Assembly: GCF_022808175.1 (NCBI RefSeq)
Contig: NZ_JALGBX010000002.1
Location: 545,102 to 609,101, forward strand
Length of the DNA stretch: 64,000 nt
Direction: 5' to 3'
Source of the DNA: Streptomyces sp. AP-93
Lineage (GTDB): Bacteria; Actinomycetota; Actinomycetes; Streptomycetales; Streptomycetaceae
Shown: in pieces, positions 8,968 to 18,409 of the stretch
Layout: each line of letters opens with the position of its first letter
Numbering within the stretch: the first letter of the stretch is position 1
Notes under the pieces: model-generated
The model's database searches: none
The model's input: the letters and a program-made list of their open reading frames with translations, nothing else
What the model was told of the DNA's origin: nothing
Made by a program: the position numbers and the translations under genes

Positions 8968-10592
8968 TCGAACCGCGCCGCGAGCAGCACGATGTCCTCG
9001 GAGGCGTCCGCCGGGAGGGCGGGCCCGTCCCCGTCGCCGTCCGGCAGAACCGTCCGCAGGATGTGGTCGCAGATGGCGGCCGGGTCCTCGCGGGCGCTAC
9101 GGGGGATCCCCGCGGCGGCGGCGTGCAGCCGCGCGTACGCCCGGTCCATCGGGTCCCCGGTGCGCCGGAGCAGCCCGTCCGTGTACAGCAGCACCGTTTC
9201 TCCGGGTGCGGGCTCGATCTCCACGCTAGGAGCCTCCCAGCAGGACAGCATCCCGAGCGGCGCGGAGAGGGTGGTCTCCACGTACTCGGTGCGCCGCTCG
9301 CCGATCAGCAGCGGCGGGGTGTGCCCGGCCCCGGCCAGGATGAGCTTGCGCCCCCGGCTGCCCGCCGGGCCGCCCGTCTGGCCGCCCGCCTGGCCCCCGG
9401 CGGGCTCGCAGTAGGCGAAGAGCGCGGTTGCCGAGCGCGCGGGCTCCGTCAGGCGCAGCAGCAGCTCCAGGTCGGAGAGGACGGCGACGGGGTCCTCGCC
9501 CTCCATGACGGCGTACGCCCGCAGAGAGGCGCGCAGCCGCCCCATCGCGGCGACGGCGCTCGGTCCCGAGCCCGTGACGGAGCCGACGGCCAGCCCGAGG
9601 GCGCCCTCCGGCAGCGGCAGCGCGTCGTACCAGTCGCCTCCGCCGTGCGGGCCGGTGTGGTGCCGGGCGGCGAGCTGGACCCCGGGGATCCGGGGGAGCC
9701 GGCTCGGCAGCAGTTCCTCGGCGACGGTGGCCAGGCTGGAGCGGGCGCGCTCCACCTCCAGCATCCGGGCCAGGTGCTCGGCGGCGTGCCGGACGTACAG
9801 CCCGGCCAGGTCGCGCTGGCGGTCGCTGGGCTCGGCCTGTTCGTCGTAGAGCCAGACGGCTGCGCCGAGCCGGCCGGTGGCCTCGGCGGTCAGCGGCAGC
9901 GCGTAGCTGGCGGCGTAGCCGAGGCGGGCGGCGACCTCGCGGTGGCGGGGGTCGACGGGGGTGGCGTACCCGTCGCCGCCGGCGCCGGCGGTCGTGCCGG
10001 GCTCGGGCAGGACCTCCGAGCCGCCGTTGGCGTCGGGCAGGCCGTCGAGGATGCGGCCGTACGAGGTGGCGCTGCGCGGCACCGTCTCGATGTGGCCGAG
10101 GTCGGCGTGGCCGAGCCCCAGGCCGATCGTGGTGGTGGGGCCGAGTCCGTCGGAGGGCTCCAGGACGATCAGGCCGCGACGGGCGCCGACGAGGGCCGCG
10201 CCGGCCCGCAGGAACTCCTGGAGGGAGGCGGTGAGGTCACTGGCGCGGGCGAGCCGCTCGGTGAGCTCGTGGAGGGTGGTGAGGTCGGAGACCATGCCCG
10301 CGAGGCGGTCCTGAATGACCGAGCTCGCGGCGGGGCCCTGCGCCGGTGCGTGGACCGCTCGCGGGCTCGTCGATGTGGACACGGCCGTGGGCGGCGGTGT
10401 GGGCGCCACAGTGTGCGGGGACGCTGTGACAGCTGGATCGATTCCAGCCACTTTCGGCAGATGCGGGGCGCTCATGGCGTCCGCCTTTCCAGCTGGTGCG
10501 ATTCGCCATATAGCATCGCAAACCCCCAGATCATGCTGCGCCGCTATCAATGAATCCACATCTACACGCACACGAGGAGCGATGTCCAGCAT
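8964..10592 (-). CDS. GAF plus PP2C-type (SpoIIE) serine/threonine phosphatase
   Basis: 542 aa from ATG at 10592. That start keeps a segment MLDIAPRVRVDVDSLIAAQ that I recall being conserved in streptomycete homologues; a later ATG at 10475 (MSAPHLPKV) is an alternative. A coiled/GAF region (about 130-290) is followed by a PP2C/SpoIIE domain with acidic metal-binding motifs GGGDWYD and, near the end, SEDIVLLAARFE. Such proteins dephosphorylate anti-anti-sigma factors in partner-switching cascades. Two RsbW-type ATPases lie nearby (6688 and 13939), but no operon link is visible. Confidence 0.88.
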   Translation of the reverse strand: MLDIAPRVRVDVDSLIAAQHDLGVCDAIWRIAPAGKADAMSAPHLPKVAGIDPAVTASPHTVAPTPPPTAVSTSTSPRAVHAPAQGPAASSVIQDRLAGMVSDLTTLHELTERLARASDLTASLQEFLRAGAALVGARRGLIVLEPSDGLGPTTTIGLGLGHADLGHIETVPRSATSYGRILDGLPDANGGSEVLPEPGTTAGAGGDGYATPVDPRHREVAARLGYAASYALPLTAEATGRLGAAVWLYDEQAEPSDRQRDLAGLYVRHAAEHLARMLEVERARSSLATVAEELLPSRLPRIPGVQLAARHHTGPHGGGDWYDALPLPEGALGLAVGSVTGSGPSAVAAMGRLRASLRAYAVMEGEDPVAVLSDLELLLRLTEPARSATALFAYCEPAGGQAGGQTGGPAGSRGRKLILAGAGHTPPLLIGERRTEYVETTLSAPLGMLSCWEAPSVEIEPAPGETVLLYTDGLLRRTGDPMDRAYARLHAAAAGIPRSAREDPAAICDHILRTVLPDGDGDGPALPADASEDIVLLAARFE

Positions 10593-10999
10593 TGCCCACG
10601 TGGGAATCCTGGTGTCCGTGGGACGGCAACTCACTGTCCGGTCAGGGCTAGAACTTGGCCGGAAAAAGCGGGAAGCGAACGGTTTTTGCGGTCGACTGGG
10701 CGAGTCCGTCGGCCGGGCCGGGTACGTAATCCGTTGCACCCGGGGAGAGTTGGCGCAGCCCGGTGCCCGCCGGGAACCGTCGGGCACGGCCCGTCGTCCC
10801 CATCGACGACAGCCGTCCCCCGCGCGCTCCCGGGTCGCGTACCGCCCCCGACGGACGTTTCATGGACCCGTAAGAAAACTGCACGAACCGTGTGAACCTG
10901 CTTCAGGCGGACAGTGACGCGAAACGTGTACGTGTAGTGAACCACCGCTTACATGGTGTGATGTGGCCCTCGGCGTTCAACGGAAAGGAACGAGCGCTC
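10593..10999. other. Divergent intergenic region, no gene seen
   Basis: About 400 bp between the divergent phosphatase and prim-pol-like genes. The six-frame view shows only short antisense or overlapping frames. The region presumably holds both promoters. The ribosome binding site GGAAAGGAA at 10982-10990 decides the start of the downstream gene. No RNA gene is recognised. Confidence 0.5.
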
Positions 11000-11698
11000 A
11001 TGCGCGAGATCCTCGGAAGGCGTCTCCAGCGGCTCCGCAATCGCTTGCAATCCCTGCGCCCCGCCCAGCCGCAGGGTGATGCGCCGGGTCTCCTCGACGC
11101 GGCGCTGACCTGCGCCACCACCTGGCACTGGCCCCTGCTGCCGGGCGTCGGACGCTCCGGCGTCGACAGCTCCCGGTGCGCCTGCCCCGACCCCGACTGC
11201 GCGGTGCCCGGCGCGCACCCCTTCGATCCCGGGCTGCTCGCGGCCACCGCCGACCCACGGATGGTGTCCTGGTGGTGGGCCAACCGGGCGGGTGCGCCGA
11301 TCCTGCTGGCCACCGGCGGGAGTGCGCCCTGCGCTGTGAGCCTGCCCGCCGCGGCGGCCGCGCGTGCCGTCGTACGACTGGACGCCGAGGGGATGCGGCT
11401 CGGGCCGATCGTGGCCACGCCCACGCGGTGGTCGCTGCTCGTGGCGCCGTACTCGCTGGAGCGGCTCGGCGAGATCCTCTACGCCAAGGACCACGTGCCC
11501 TCCTCGCTGCGCTTCCACGGCGAGGGCGGCTACTTGCTGCTGCCGCCCTCCGCCGCGATCGGCGGCGGCCAGGTGCGGTGGGAGCGTGAGCCCGCGGGCG
11601 CCGGGGAGATCTGGCTGCCGGAGGTGGAGGCGGTCGTGGACGCGCTGGTGGAGGCGAGCAGCGGGGCCTCGGGCGGCGGGAGCCGGCTCGCGTACTGA
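11000..11698 (+). CDS. Prim-pol-like (bifunctional primase/polymerase N-terminal) protein
   Basis: 232 aa from ATG at 11000, preceded by GGAAAGGAA. An in-frame start at 10892 would add an unlikely 36 residues. The DNA primase/polymerase N-terminal domain family is suggested by HWPLLPGVG, Cys-containing CACPDPDCAVPGAHP and a WWWANRAGAPILLATG segment, as in the many short Streptomyces prim-pol-like proteins. The usual catalytic Asp pair is not obvious, and there is no helicase domain. It may therefore be a regulatory relative rather than an active polymerase. It is chromosomal, not linked to the AICE. Confidence 0.75.
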   Translation: MREILGRRLQRLRNRLQSLRPAQPQGDAPGLLDAALTCATTWHWPLLPGVGRSGVDSSRCACPDPDCAVPGAHPFDPGLLAATADPRMVSWWWANRAGAPILLATGGSAPCAVSLPAAAAARAVVRLDAEGMRLGPIVATPTRWSLLVAPYSLERLGEILYAKDHVPSSLRFHGEGGYLLLPPSAAIGGGQVRWEREPAGAGEIWLPEVEAVVDALVEASSGASGGGSRLAY

Positions 11699-11815
11699 GT
11701 CTCGATCACTGAGGCTCGTGTACTGGGGCTCGTGTACTGAGGCTCGTGTGGTGGGGCTCGCGTACCCGGGCTCGCGTCCTGAGGCTCGCGTGCTCGGGCT
11801 CGCGTACTGGCGCCC
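11699..11815. repeat. GGCTCGYGTACTGR-type tandem repeats after a stop codon
   Basis: Starting at the stop codon, an approximately 15-nt unit (GAGGCTCGTGTACTG and variants with GCGTAC or GCGTCC) repeats about seven times with drift. The repeats lie between two co-directional genes. Neither strand carries a convincing reading frame. Confidence 0.65.
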
Positions 11816-11918
11816 GTGCGCTGACGGATCACTCGTACGGGTGCCAGCGAGACGAGTTTCCAAGGGAATTGGGCGCGGGGATCTCCGTGCCCCATTCCCG
11901 GATCGCTATCTTCGGCGA

Positions 11919-12569
11919 ATGAATCTCCGCCTGATCGGTATCGGCGCCGGTGTGTTGATCATCTTGTCGCTCCCGCTGGCGGGAGCGATCGCCGGGCCGG
12001 ATTTCGCCGGTCAGAGCGATGGAAAGGGCGGCGGGCTGTTCTCCGCCTTCGGCCTCGGTGACCCGCCCAAGGGCGACCCGGGGGCGTCGGACTCCAAGGC
12101 CTCCGAGAAATCCGAGGGCTCAGCCGATTCGGATGCTCCGGGAGCGGGTTCCGCCTCCGGCCGGTCCCGTACGCCGGCCTCCGCCGCCGCGCCGGGGCGC
12201 CCGGGCCCGGTCGAGCAGCCGCGTACGGACGCCCGCTGCGGACCCGAACTGTCCTCCCCGCAGGGGGTGGAGGCGCAGACGTGCGTCCTGTCGGGCGAGG
12301 GCCGGACGTGGGGGCGCAGTTACTACCGGAACACCAGCGGCCGCGCGCTCGACGCGGTGCTCACGGTGATGGGCCCGGCGGGGCGCACGGTGCAGATCCG
12401 CTGCGCGGTCGGCGCGGGCGATGAACCGGGGCTGTGCGAAACGCCGAGGGAAGAGTCGGCCGGGGCGCCGGAGGACTACTCGGCTGTAGCGGAATTTGCA
12501 GTTCCGGATGATGAAGGAGCTCTGCTCCTGCGGTCCGGGAGCAACTCACCGGTACCAGGTGACGGTTGA
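11919..12569 (+). CDS. Membrane-anchored or secreted hypothetical protein
   Basis: 216 aa from ATG at 11919. One N-terminal hydrophobic segment (residues 4-24, LIGIGAGVLIILSLPLAGAI) is a signal anchor. A low-complexity Ser/Asp/Pro/Gly linker (about 40-105) leads to a C-terminal domain of about 110 residues with four cysteines (DARCGPEL, EAQTCVLS, IRCAVG, GLCETP), probably two extracytoplasmic disulfides. I do not recognise the family. It ends 20 bp before a strong bidirectional terminator. Confidence 0.7.
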   Translation: MNLRLIGIGAGVLIILSLPLAGAIAGPDFAGQSDGKGGGLFSAFGLGDPPKGDPGASDSKASEKSEGSADSDAPGAGSASGRSRTPASAAAPGRPGPVEQPRTDARCGPELSSPQGVEAQTCVLSGEGRTWGRSYYRNTSGRALDAVLTVMGPAGRTVQIRCAVGAGDEPGLCETPREESAGAPEDYSAVAEFAVPDDEGALLLRSGSNSPVPGDG

Positions 12570-12589
12570 GCGCCACCGGAAAATCAAGG

Positions 12590-12629
12590 GCCCGGTCGCT
12601 GGCGACGGGGGATGCACCAGCGACCGGGC
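12590..12629. terminator. Bidirectional hairpin terminator
   Basis: Perfect 13-bp stem GCCCGGTCGCTGG (12590-12602) with its complement at 12617-12629 and a 14-nt loop, just after the stop of the preceding gene. Confidence 0.85.
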
Positions 12630-12724
12630 TACAAGAACGGTAACAAGAGATCGCCTGTTCGCAAATTCGATCTCTGATATTCAGACACCGATTTGCAGGC
12701 GATTAGCGGGAGTTGTGACTCCGA

Positions 12725-12748
12725 TCACCGGTGACCGGTCACCGGTGA
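12725..12748. repeat. Perfect 24-bp palindrome between convergent genes
   Basis: The half site TCACCGGTGACC is followed immediately by its reverse complement, giving a 24-bp perfect dyad with no spacer. It lies between two hairpin terminators, in a gap between convergent genes. Confidence 0.8.
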
Positions 12749-12776
12749 CCCTCCCGGAGCCCCTCCGTGGACCCGC

Positions 12777-12804
12777 GTGGCCGGCCCGCGAAGGGGCCGG
12801 CCAC
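12777..12804 (-). terminator. Hairpin terminator for the DUF5926-type gene
   Basis: GTGGCCGGCCC (12777-12787) pairs perfectly with GGGCCGGCCAC (12794-12804) around a 6-nt loop. It sits 5 nt beyond the minus-strand stop codon at 12809. Confidence 0.8.
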
Positions 12805-12808
12805 CCGG

Positions 12809-13783
12809 TCAGCTGAGCGTGACCTGGCGGTTGGTGAGGCCACCGCGGGCCCGGCGCTCCTCCGTGGTCAGCGGCGCGTCCGTCGCGAGGGCCGCGGCGA
12901 GCCGCTCCGCGAGCTCGGCCGCGGGCTTCTCCACGTCCTCGGCCGAGACCCCGGTCGGCAGGTCCCAGACGGGGACCATCAGGCCGTGGGCGCGGAAGGA
13001 GCCGACCAGCTTGGTGCCCTCGCCGAGCGAGGACGTGCCCGCGGCGTGCAGGCGCGCGAGTGCGTCGAGCAGCTTCTCCTCGGGGTGCGGCATGACCCAG
13101 CGCAGGTGGTTCTTGTCCGGCGTCTCGCACCAGTAGGCGGCGTCCACACCGGTCAGCTTGACGGTCGGGATGGCGGCCGCGTTGGCGCGCTCCAGGGAGG
13201 CGGCGACCTCCGGGGAGGCGCTCTGGGCGCTCTCCGCTTCCGGAATCCAGAATTCGAACCCGCTGTGGACAACCGGCTCGAAACCGCCGTCCGCGGACAG
13301 GAGATCCTGAAGTCGCGGACCCTCGGCCGGAACCCGGCGGGCCGCGACGACGGTGCCGGGCTCGGCCACGAGCGCGCGCTCCAGGGTGTCGGCCATGTCC
13401 CGGGCGAGGTCGCCGGTGGTCGAGTCGTTCTGCAGGCCGAGCAGGACGGAGCCGTCCTCGCGGCGCAGTGCCGGCGAGGCCAGCGGGAGTACGGTCACCA
13501 GCGTGACGGAGGGGACGCCCTCGGGCAGTCCGCCCTTGAGCGTGAGCGGCACGGTGGCGGCGGGGACGAGCTCGCGCAGCGCCACCCAGTCGCACTCGCC
13601 GGGCAGGCCCTCGAACGGCCGGGCCACGTGCTCGGTGACGGCGTGCGCGGCGGCCGCGCCGTGGCAGGCCTTGTAACGGCGCCCGGATCCGCAGGGGCAG
13701 GGCTCGCGAGCGCCCACCACCGGGATCTCCCCGTTGTTGAGCTGCGGCTTTGCGGACTTCGCGGCGGGGCGCTTCTTGGCCAT
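12809..13783 (-). CDS. SEC-C motif protein (DUF5926-type)
   Basis: 324 aa from ATG at 13783 ([14 protein letters not shown]). A basic N-terminus is followed by a SEC-C zinc motif, [16 protein letters not shown] (about 28-43), the metal-binding module found at the SecA C-terminus. The remaining 280 residues are a mixed alpha/beta region of unknown function that matches my memory of the actinobacterial DUF5926 family. It is conserved next to the ATPase and glycerophosphodiesterase genes in Streptomyces as far as I recall. The domain name is from memory and should be confirmed. Confidence 0.85.
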   Translation of the reverse strand: MAKKRPAAKSAKPQLNNGEIPVVGAREPCPCGSGRRYKACHGAAAAHAVTEHVARPFEGLPGECDWVALRELVPAATVPLTLKGGLPEGVPSVTLVTVLPLASPALRREDGSVLLGLQNDSTTGDLARDMADTLERALVAEPGTVVAARRVPAEGPRLQDLLSADGGFEPVVHSGFEFWIPEAESAQSASPEVAASLERANAAAIPTVKLTGVDAAYWCETPDKNHLRWVMPHPEEKLLDALARLHAAGTSSLGEGTKLVGSFRAHGLMVPVWDLPTGVSAEDVEKPAAELAERLAAALATDAPLTTEERRARGGLTNRQVTLS

Positions 13784-13938
13784 CGTGGGTGTCTCCCGGT
13801 TGCGGCGGTACGGCGTCGGTCTGGGCGCGAGCCTAGCCGTTCGTACCGCCACAACCGGTGGGGTGCGGCCGGGAGCACGGTCGGCGTGCACTCCCGGACG
13901 GCCGCCATCCGTCCACCCGCGGTCGATCACCGATCGGA

Positions 13939-14454
13939 TCAGGCATCCAGATCGTCGAAGGCCGTACTGAAATCGATCGCCGGGGGCGCAACGCGCGTAG
14001 CGAAATCTTCGTGCCGGGGCCCACAGGCAACGGTCGCCCATACGGTGACCTCACCCGCCGCTCCGTCCCGGACACCCCAGTCCTGGGCCAGGGCGCTGAT
14101 GATGTTCAGCCCCCGACCGCCCCGCGCGGTGACCGAGGGCTTGGCCGGGATGGGGCGGGTGGGCCCGCCGCCGTCCGTGACCTCGACCGTCAGCCGCCCC
14201 GCCTTGTCGACGCGCCACGACGCGTGTATCCCACCGTCCCCGATCTCCCGCGCGCCCAGCGGTCTGCCGTGCCGGCAGGCGTTGCTGAGCAGTTCGGAAA
14301 GGATCAGTACGGCGTCATCCACGATCGATTCGGACACTCCGCTGATGCGCAGCTGCTCGCGCATCCGGTGCCTCGCCTCGCCCACGCCCGCAGGACCATG
14401 GGACACGTCCATGCACGACGACGTGGGCACTTCTTGTGCCACCATCAACGCCAC
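13939..14454 (-). CDS. Anti-sigma-like ATP-binding protein (HATPase_c_2)
   Basis: 171 aa. The GTG at 14454 is chosen because AAGGAGG (14463-14469) lies 8 nt upstream; longer in-frame starts have no such site. Motifs are the N box [17 protein letters not shown], the D-box-like [12 protein letters not shown] and the G box [17 protein letters not shown]. This is the RsbW-like family that, in Streptomyces, regulates sigma factors or acts as serine kinases. It is encoded alone between a glycerophosphodiesterase gene and the SEC-C gene. Confidence 0.87.
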   Translation of the reverse strand: MALMVAQEVPTSSCMDVSHGPAGVGEARHRMREQLRISGVSESIVDDAVLILSELLSNACRHGRPLGAREIGDGGIHASWRVDKAGRLTVEVTDGGGPTRPIPAKPSVTARGGRGLNIISALAQDWGVRDGAAGEVTVWATVACGPRHEDFATRVAPPAIDFSTAFDDLDA

Positions 14455-14625
14455 CCCCGGAACCTCCTTAGCCCCACGCATGGTCTGGATGCCCCAATGG
14501 CCTGGACCGGAAACCGTCGGACCGGCGCCCTCTGACGCATTCACGGCGACCGAACGCGGAGCGGATGCGCCGGTGCACACCCCGTAACGGGTGTGACGCC
14601 TGTGGCGGAGGTGCAAAGCGGGATG

Positions 14626-15426
14626 TCAGCGGCCCAGCTGTGACAAAACTTGTCGCGGTCTGTTGGTGATGATCGCTTCCACACCCAGATCAGCGCAGAG
14701 CTGAACATCTTCCGGATCGTTCACGGTCCATACGTGAACGGAATGCCCGGCGGCCTGAAGTTTGCGGATGAAGCCCGGGTGGTTGCGCACGATCCGCATC
14801 CCCGGCCCGGCGATCCGCACTCCGGCCGGCAGCCGCCCGTCCCTCATCCGGGGCGAGATGAACTGCATCAGGTACACGGTCGGGACCGTCGGCGCGGCCG
14901 CCCGCAGCCGGTGCAGGGAGCGCGCGGAGAAGCTCATCACCCGGACCGGGTGCGGCCCCTCGGCCGGCGGGGCGTCCAGCGCGAAGCGCTTGAGGAGGAA
15001 GAGCAGGCGCTCCTCCACCTGTCCGGCCCAGCGCGTCGGGTGCTTCGTCTCGATCGCCAGCTGAACCGGCCGCCCGGCGTCCGCGACCAGCTCCAGCAGC
15101 CGCTCCAGGGTGAGCACGGAGGTCCGCTCGGGGTCCGCGTCCCAGTCGGGAGACTCCTCCCGGTCCTTCCACGAGCCGAAGTCGAGGGCGGCGAGATCGG
15201 CCAGCTCCAGGGCGGAGACGGCGCCGCGGCCGTTGGAGGTGCGGTTCACCCTCCGGTCGTGGACCAGGACCAGATGGCCGTCGGCCGTGAGCCGGACATC
15301 GCACTCGAGGGCGTCGGCCCCGTCGTCGATGGCCTTGCGGTAGGCGGCCAGCGTGTGTTCGGGGGCATCCTCCGAGGCGCCGCGGTGGGCGACGACCTGG
15401 ATGGTGCGCGGCGTTGCGTGGGTCAC
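14626..15426 (-). CDS. Glycerophosphodiester phosphodiesterase
   Basis: 266 aa from GTG at 15426. The GDPD TIM barrel shows the catalytic signature AHRGASEDAPEHTLAAY (His and Arg), then the metal and acid residues in DALECDVRLTADGHLVLVHD and the Glu in LAIETKH. The C-terminal VHVWTVNDPEDV is typical. It hydrolyses glycerophosphodiesters to glycerol-3-phosphate and an alcohol. No signal peptide is seen, so it is probably cytoplasmic. An in-frame extension to 15531 lacks a better ribosome site. Confidence 0.93.
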   Translation of the reverse strand: MTHATPRTIQVVAHRGASEDAPEHTLAAYRKAIDDGADALECDVRLTADGHLVLVHDRRVNRTSNGRGAVSALELADLAALDFGSWKDREESPDWDADPERTSVLTLERLLELVADAGRPVQLAIETKHPTRWAGQVEERLLFLLKRFALDAPPAEGPHPVRVMSFSARSLHRLRAAAPTVPTVYLMQFISPRMRDGRLPAGVRIAGPGMRIVRNHPGFIRKLQAAGHSVHVWTVNDPEDVQLCADLGVEAIITNRPRQVLSQLGR

Positions 15427-15662
15427 CGGCTCATGGTGCCACCGGGAGGGGGCCGGATGTCGGGGAGAGCCCTGCGGATACTTCTGGAGATGCGTCCGAA
15501 ATGTCGGAGATAAAGGATGGGGGAGACTCACAGGTCCGGCTTACAGTGCTCTGACGGGTCATGGGAAAGGCTTTGCCCAGGAACTTGTACGGCACGTCGA
15601 ACGTTCAGTCGGACCGATATCGCCCGTATTTCTGAAGCCGTGTGTGACGAGGAGAGAGCGCT

Positions 15663-17291
15663 GTGAGCACCGAGAACGAGGGCACCGCGGCCCCGACGCC
15701 CCCCGCGGCTCCGCCCGTACCCCCGGTGGCCGCGCCCGTCGACGCCGCGCCGGTCGCGCCCGCCGCACCGGCGCCCGTGGAGCCGGTGACGCAGCAGTTG
15801 CCGCCGACGCCCGCGCCCGGCACCGAGCCGACCCAGCAGCTCCCCCAGCCCCCGGCAGCGCAAACCACGGCAGCGCAGACCCCGGCACATCAGACCCCGG
15901 TGACCCAGGTTGCCGCGGCCGTCCAGCCTCCGGCCCCGGCGCCAGCCCCGGCCCCAGCTCCCGTGTACGCCGAGAGCCCGGTCCCGCCGGTCACCCCGGC
16001 GTACGCCGATGCTCCCGCTCCCACCCATGCCCCCGCTCCCGCGCCGCAGGCGATGGGCGCCGAGGGCTGGCCTCCCCCGCCGCCCGCGGCCCCCGCGTAC
16101 GGGGCCGGTGACGGCCAGGGCGGTGGCGGCTGGGGCGTGCCCCTGGCCACCGACGGCGCACCGCAGCCCAAGCGGAAGGGCAAGGGCGGCATGATCGCCG
16201 GCGTCCTCGCGGCGGCGCTCCTCGCGGGAGCCGTCGGCGGCGGCGTCGGCTACTGGGCCGCCGACCGCAGTGGCGACGGCTCCGGCTCCACCACGGTCAG
16301 CGCCGGCAACACGCCCAAGGACCTCAAGCGCGATCCGGGCTCCGTCGCGGGCCTGGCCGCCGGCGCGCTCCCCAGCGTCGTCACCATCGAGGCCTCGGCC
16401 GGCGACGGCGAGGGCGGCACCGGCACCGGCTTCGTCTACGACCAGCAGGGCCACATCCTCACGAACAACCACGTGGTCGCCTCCGCGGCCAACGGCGGCA
16501 AGCTCAGCGCGACGTTCTCCGACGGCAAGAGGTACGAGGCTGAGGTCGTCGGCCGGGCCCAGGGGTACGACGTCGCCGTCATCAAGCTGAAGAACCCGCC
16601 GTCCGGGCTCAAGCCGCTGCCCCTCGGCGACTCGGACAAGGTCGCCGTCGGCGACTCGACCATCGCGATCGGCGCTCCGTTCGGCCTGTCCAACACCGTC
16701 ACCACCGGCATCGTCAGCGCCAAGAACCGGCCGGTCGCCTCGGGTGACGGCTCCAGCGGCAAGAACTCGTACATGAGCGCCCTGCAGACGGACGCCTCGA
16801 TCAACCCGGGCAACTCCGGTGGTCCGCTGCTCGACAGCCGCGGCGCGGTCATCGGGATCAACTCCGCGATCCAGTCGGCAGGCAGCGGCGGCTTCGGCGG
16901 TGGCCAGGCCGGCTCCATCGGCCTCGGTTTCGCCATTCCGGTCAACCAGGCGAAGAACGTCGCCGAATCGCTCATCAAGACGGGCAAGCCGGTCTACCCG
17001 GTGATCTCGGTCTCCGTGGACCTCGCGGCCAAGACCGACGGCGCGAAGATCTCCGAGACGGGCGCCTCGGCCAACGAGCTGGTCGACCCGAACGGTCCGG
17101 CGGGCAAGGCGGGGCTGAAGCCCGGCGACATCATCACCGAGCTCGGCGGCAAGCCGATCGACAGCGGCCCGACCCTGATCAGCGAGATCTGGACGTACAA
17201 GCCGGGTGACACGGTGAAGATGACCTACCTGCGCGGCGGCAAGCCGAACACGGTGGACATCACGCTCGGCTCGCGGGTCGGCGACAAGTAG
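15663..17291 (+). CDS. S1C (HtrA/DegP-like) membrane-anchored serine protease with PDZ domain
   Basis: 542 aa from GTG at 15663. A long Pro/Ala-rich cytoplasmic N-terminus (1-170) is followed by a basic patch and a single transmembrane helix (about 177-199). The trypsin-like domain has the triad His270 (LTNNHVV), Asp303 (GYDVAVIK) and Ser385 (NPGNSGGPLL). A PDZ domain (about 445-540, PAGKAGLKPGDIITELGG) ends the protein. It is an extracytoplasmic quality-control protease. The proline-rich tail is usual for streptomycete copies. Confidence 0.95.
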   Translation: MSTENEGTAAPTPPAAPPVPPVAAPVDAAPVAPAAPAPVEPVTQQLPPTPAPGTEPTQQLPQPPAAQTTAAQTPAHQTPVTQVAAAVQPPAPAPAPAPAPVYAESPVPPVTPAYADAPAPTHAPAPAPQAMGAEGWPPPPPAAPAYGAGDGQGGGGWGVPLATDGAPQPKRKGKGGMIAGVLAAALLAGAVGGGVGYWAADRSGDGSGSTTVSAGNTPKDLKRDPGSVAGLAAGALPSVVTIEASAGDGEGGTGTGFVYDQQGHILTNNHVVASAANGGKLSATFSDGKRYEAEVVGRAQGYDVAVIKLKNPPSGLKPLPLGDSDKVAVGDSTIAIGAPFGLSNTVTTGIVSAKNRPVASGDGSSGKNSYMSALQTDASINPGNSGGPLLDSRGAVIGINSAIQSAGSGGFGGGQAGSIGLGFAIPVNQAKNVAESLIKTGKPVYPVISVSVDLAAKTDGAKISETGASANELVDPNGPAGKAGLKPGDIITELGGKPIDSGPTLISEIWTYKPGDTVKMTYLRGGKPNTVDITLGSRVGDK

Positions 17292-17335
17292 AGGCCGGCC
17301 GCCTGCGGGCGGGCAGGGCCAACTGGCTTGAAGGT

Positions 17336-17371
17336 GAGGGGTCGTAGGCGCGATTGTGCCTGCGGCCCCTC
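17336..17371 (+). terminator. Hairpin terminator after the HtrA-like gene
   Basis: GAGGGGTCGTAGGC (17336-17349) pairs with GCCTGCGGCCCCTC (17358-17371), with two G-U pairs in the RNA, around an 8-nt loop. It lies 45 bp after the stop codon. Confidence 0.7.
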
Positions 17372-17395
17372 CCAACGTCCGCTTATGCTTCGACC

Positions 17396-18301
17396 GTGTT
17401 CGATTCGCGGCACATACGGACCTTCCACGAGGTGGTCGCCTCGGGGTCCTACTCGGCCGCCGCCCGGGTCCTCGGGTACACCCAGCCCGCGATCACCCAG
17501 CAGATGAAGGCGCTCGAGCGCGCCGTCGGCACCCCGCTGTTCACCCGCGTGGGACGCCGCATGCAGCTCACCGAGGCCGGGGAGTCGATGGCCCGGCACG
17601 CCGAGGCCATCCTCGGCAGTCTCTCCGCCGCCGAGGCCCAGTTGAAGGCCTACGCCCGGCTGCGGACCGGCCGCGTCCGGCTCTGCGGCTTCCCCAGCGC
17701 CAACGTCACCCTGGTCCCGGAAGCCCTGAGCAGCCTGGCCAAGGAGCACCCGGGCATCCAGGTCGAGCTGCTGGAGGGGGAGCCCCCGGACTCCTTGCGC
17801 AGGCTGGAGCGGGGCGAGTGCGACATCACCCTGGCCTTCACCTATCCCGGCCTGCACGAGGAGGTCCCGGAGGAGGTCGCCGAGGTCAGGCTCATGGAGG
17901 ACCAGCTGACGGTGCTGCTTCCGACCGGGCACCAGCTGGCCCGGCGGCGGGCCGTGCACCTCGCGGACCTCTCCGAAGAGCGGTGGATCGCCGGCTGCCC
18001 GCGCTGCCGGGCGAACCTGCTGCACGAATGCGCGGAGCTCGGCTTCGTGCCCGACATCCGGTTCGCCACGGACGACAACCTGGTGGTCCAGAGCCTGGTC
18101 GCGCAGGGCCTGGGCGTGGCCATGATGCCCGCCCTGGTGCTGCCCTCGCTCTCGCTGAGCAAGGTGTGCGGGCGGGCCCTCCTGCCGGCCGCGCGTCGTC
18201 ACATCGCCGCGCACGTGTACCGCGATCATCTGCGGGTCCCGGCGACGGCGGCGGTGCTGGAGGCCCTGAGGCAGGCGGCCTCGAACCGCGTCGGCTGCTG
18301 A
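17396..18301 (+). CDS. LysR-family transcriptional regulator
   Basis: 301 aa from GTG at 17396. The N-terminal winged helix is clear (ARVLGYTQPAITQQMKALE, then GTPLFTRVGRRMQLTEAG), followed by a LysR substrate-binding domain from about 90. Three cysteines cluster in GCPRCRANLLHEC (around 194-206), which may serve a redox or thiol-sensing role; that is inference. It lies 108 bp upstream of, and co-directional with, the cysteine dioxygenase and YeiH genes, so control of sulfur catabolism and export is plausible. Confidence 0.92.
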   Translation: MFDSRHIRTFHEVVASGSYSAAARVLGYTQPAITQQMKALERAVGTPLFTRVGRRMQLTEAGESMARHAEAILGSLSAAEAQLKAYARLRTGRVRLCGFPSANVTLVPEALSSLAKEHPGIQVELLEGEPPDSLRRLERGECDITLAFTYPGLHEEVPEEVAEVRLMEDQLTVLLPTGHQLARRRAVHLADLSEERWIAGCPRCRANLLHECAELGFVPDIRFATDDNLVVQSLVAQGLGVAMMPALVLPSLSLSKVCGRALLPAARRHIAAHVYRDHLRVPATAAVLEALRQAASNRVGC

Positions 18302-18409
18302 ACCGGACCGCCGAACGTCCCGGCTCCGCCCCAACCCATAAGCCGGGCTTGGGATTTCAGCTCACAACTGTCGTTGGACGTGATGGGTGGGCTCCTCGAC
18401 GCTGCCCCT

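Noticed and set aside
11364..11918. In-frame N-terminal extension of the hypothetical protein at 11919
   Set aside because: It runs antiphase through the prim-pol-like gene and the tandem repeats; the hydrophobic signal anchor begins right after ATG 11919.
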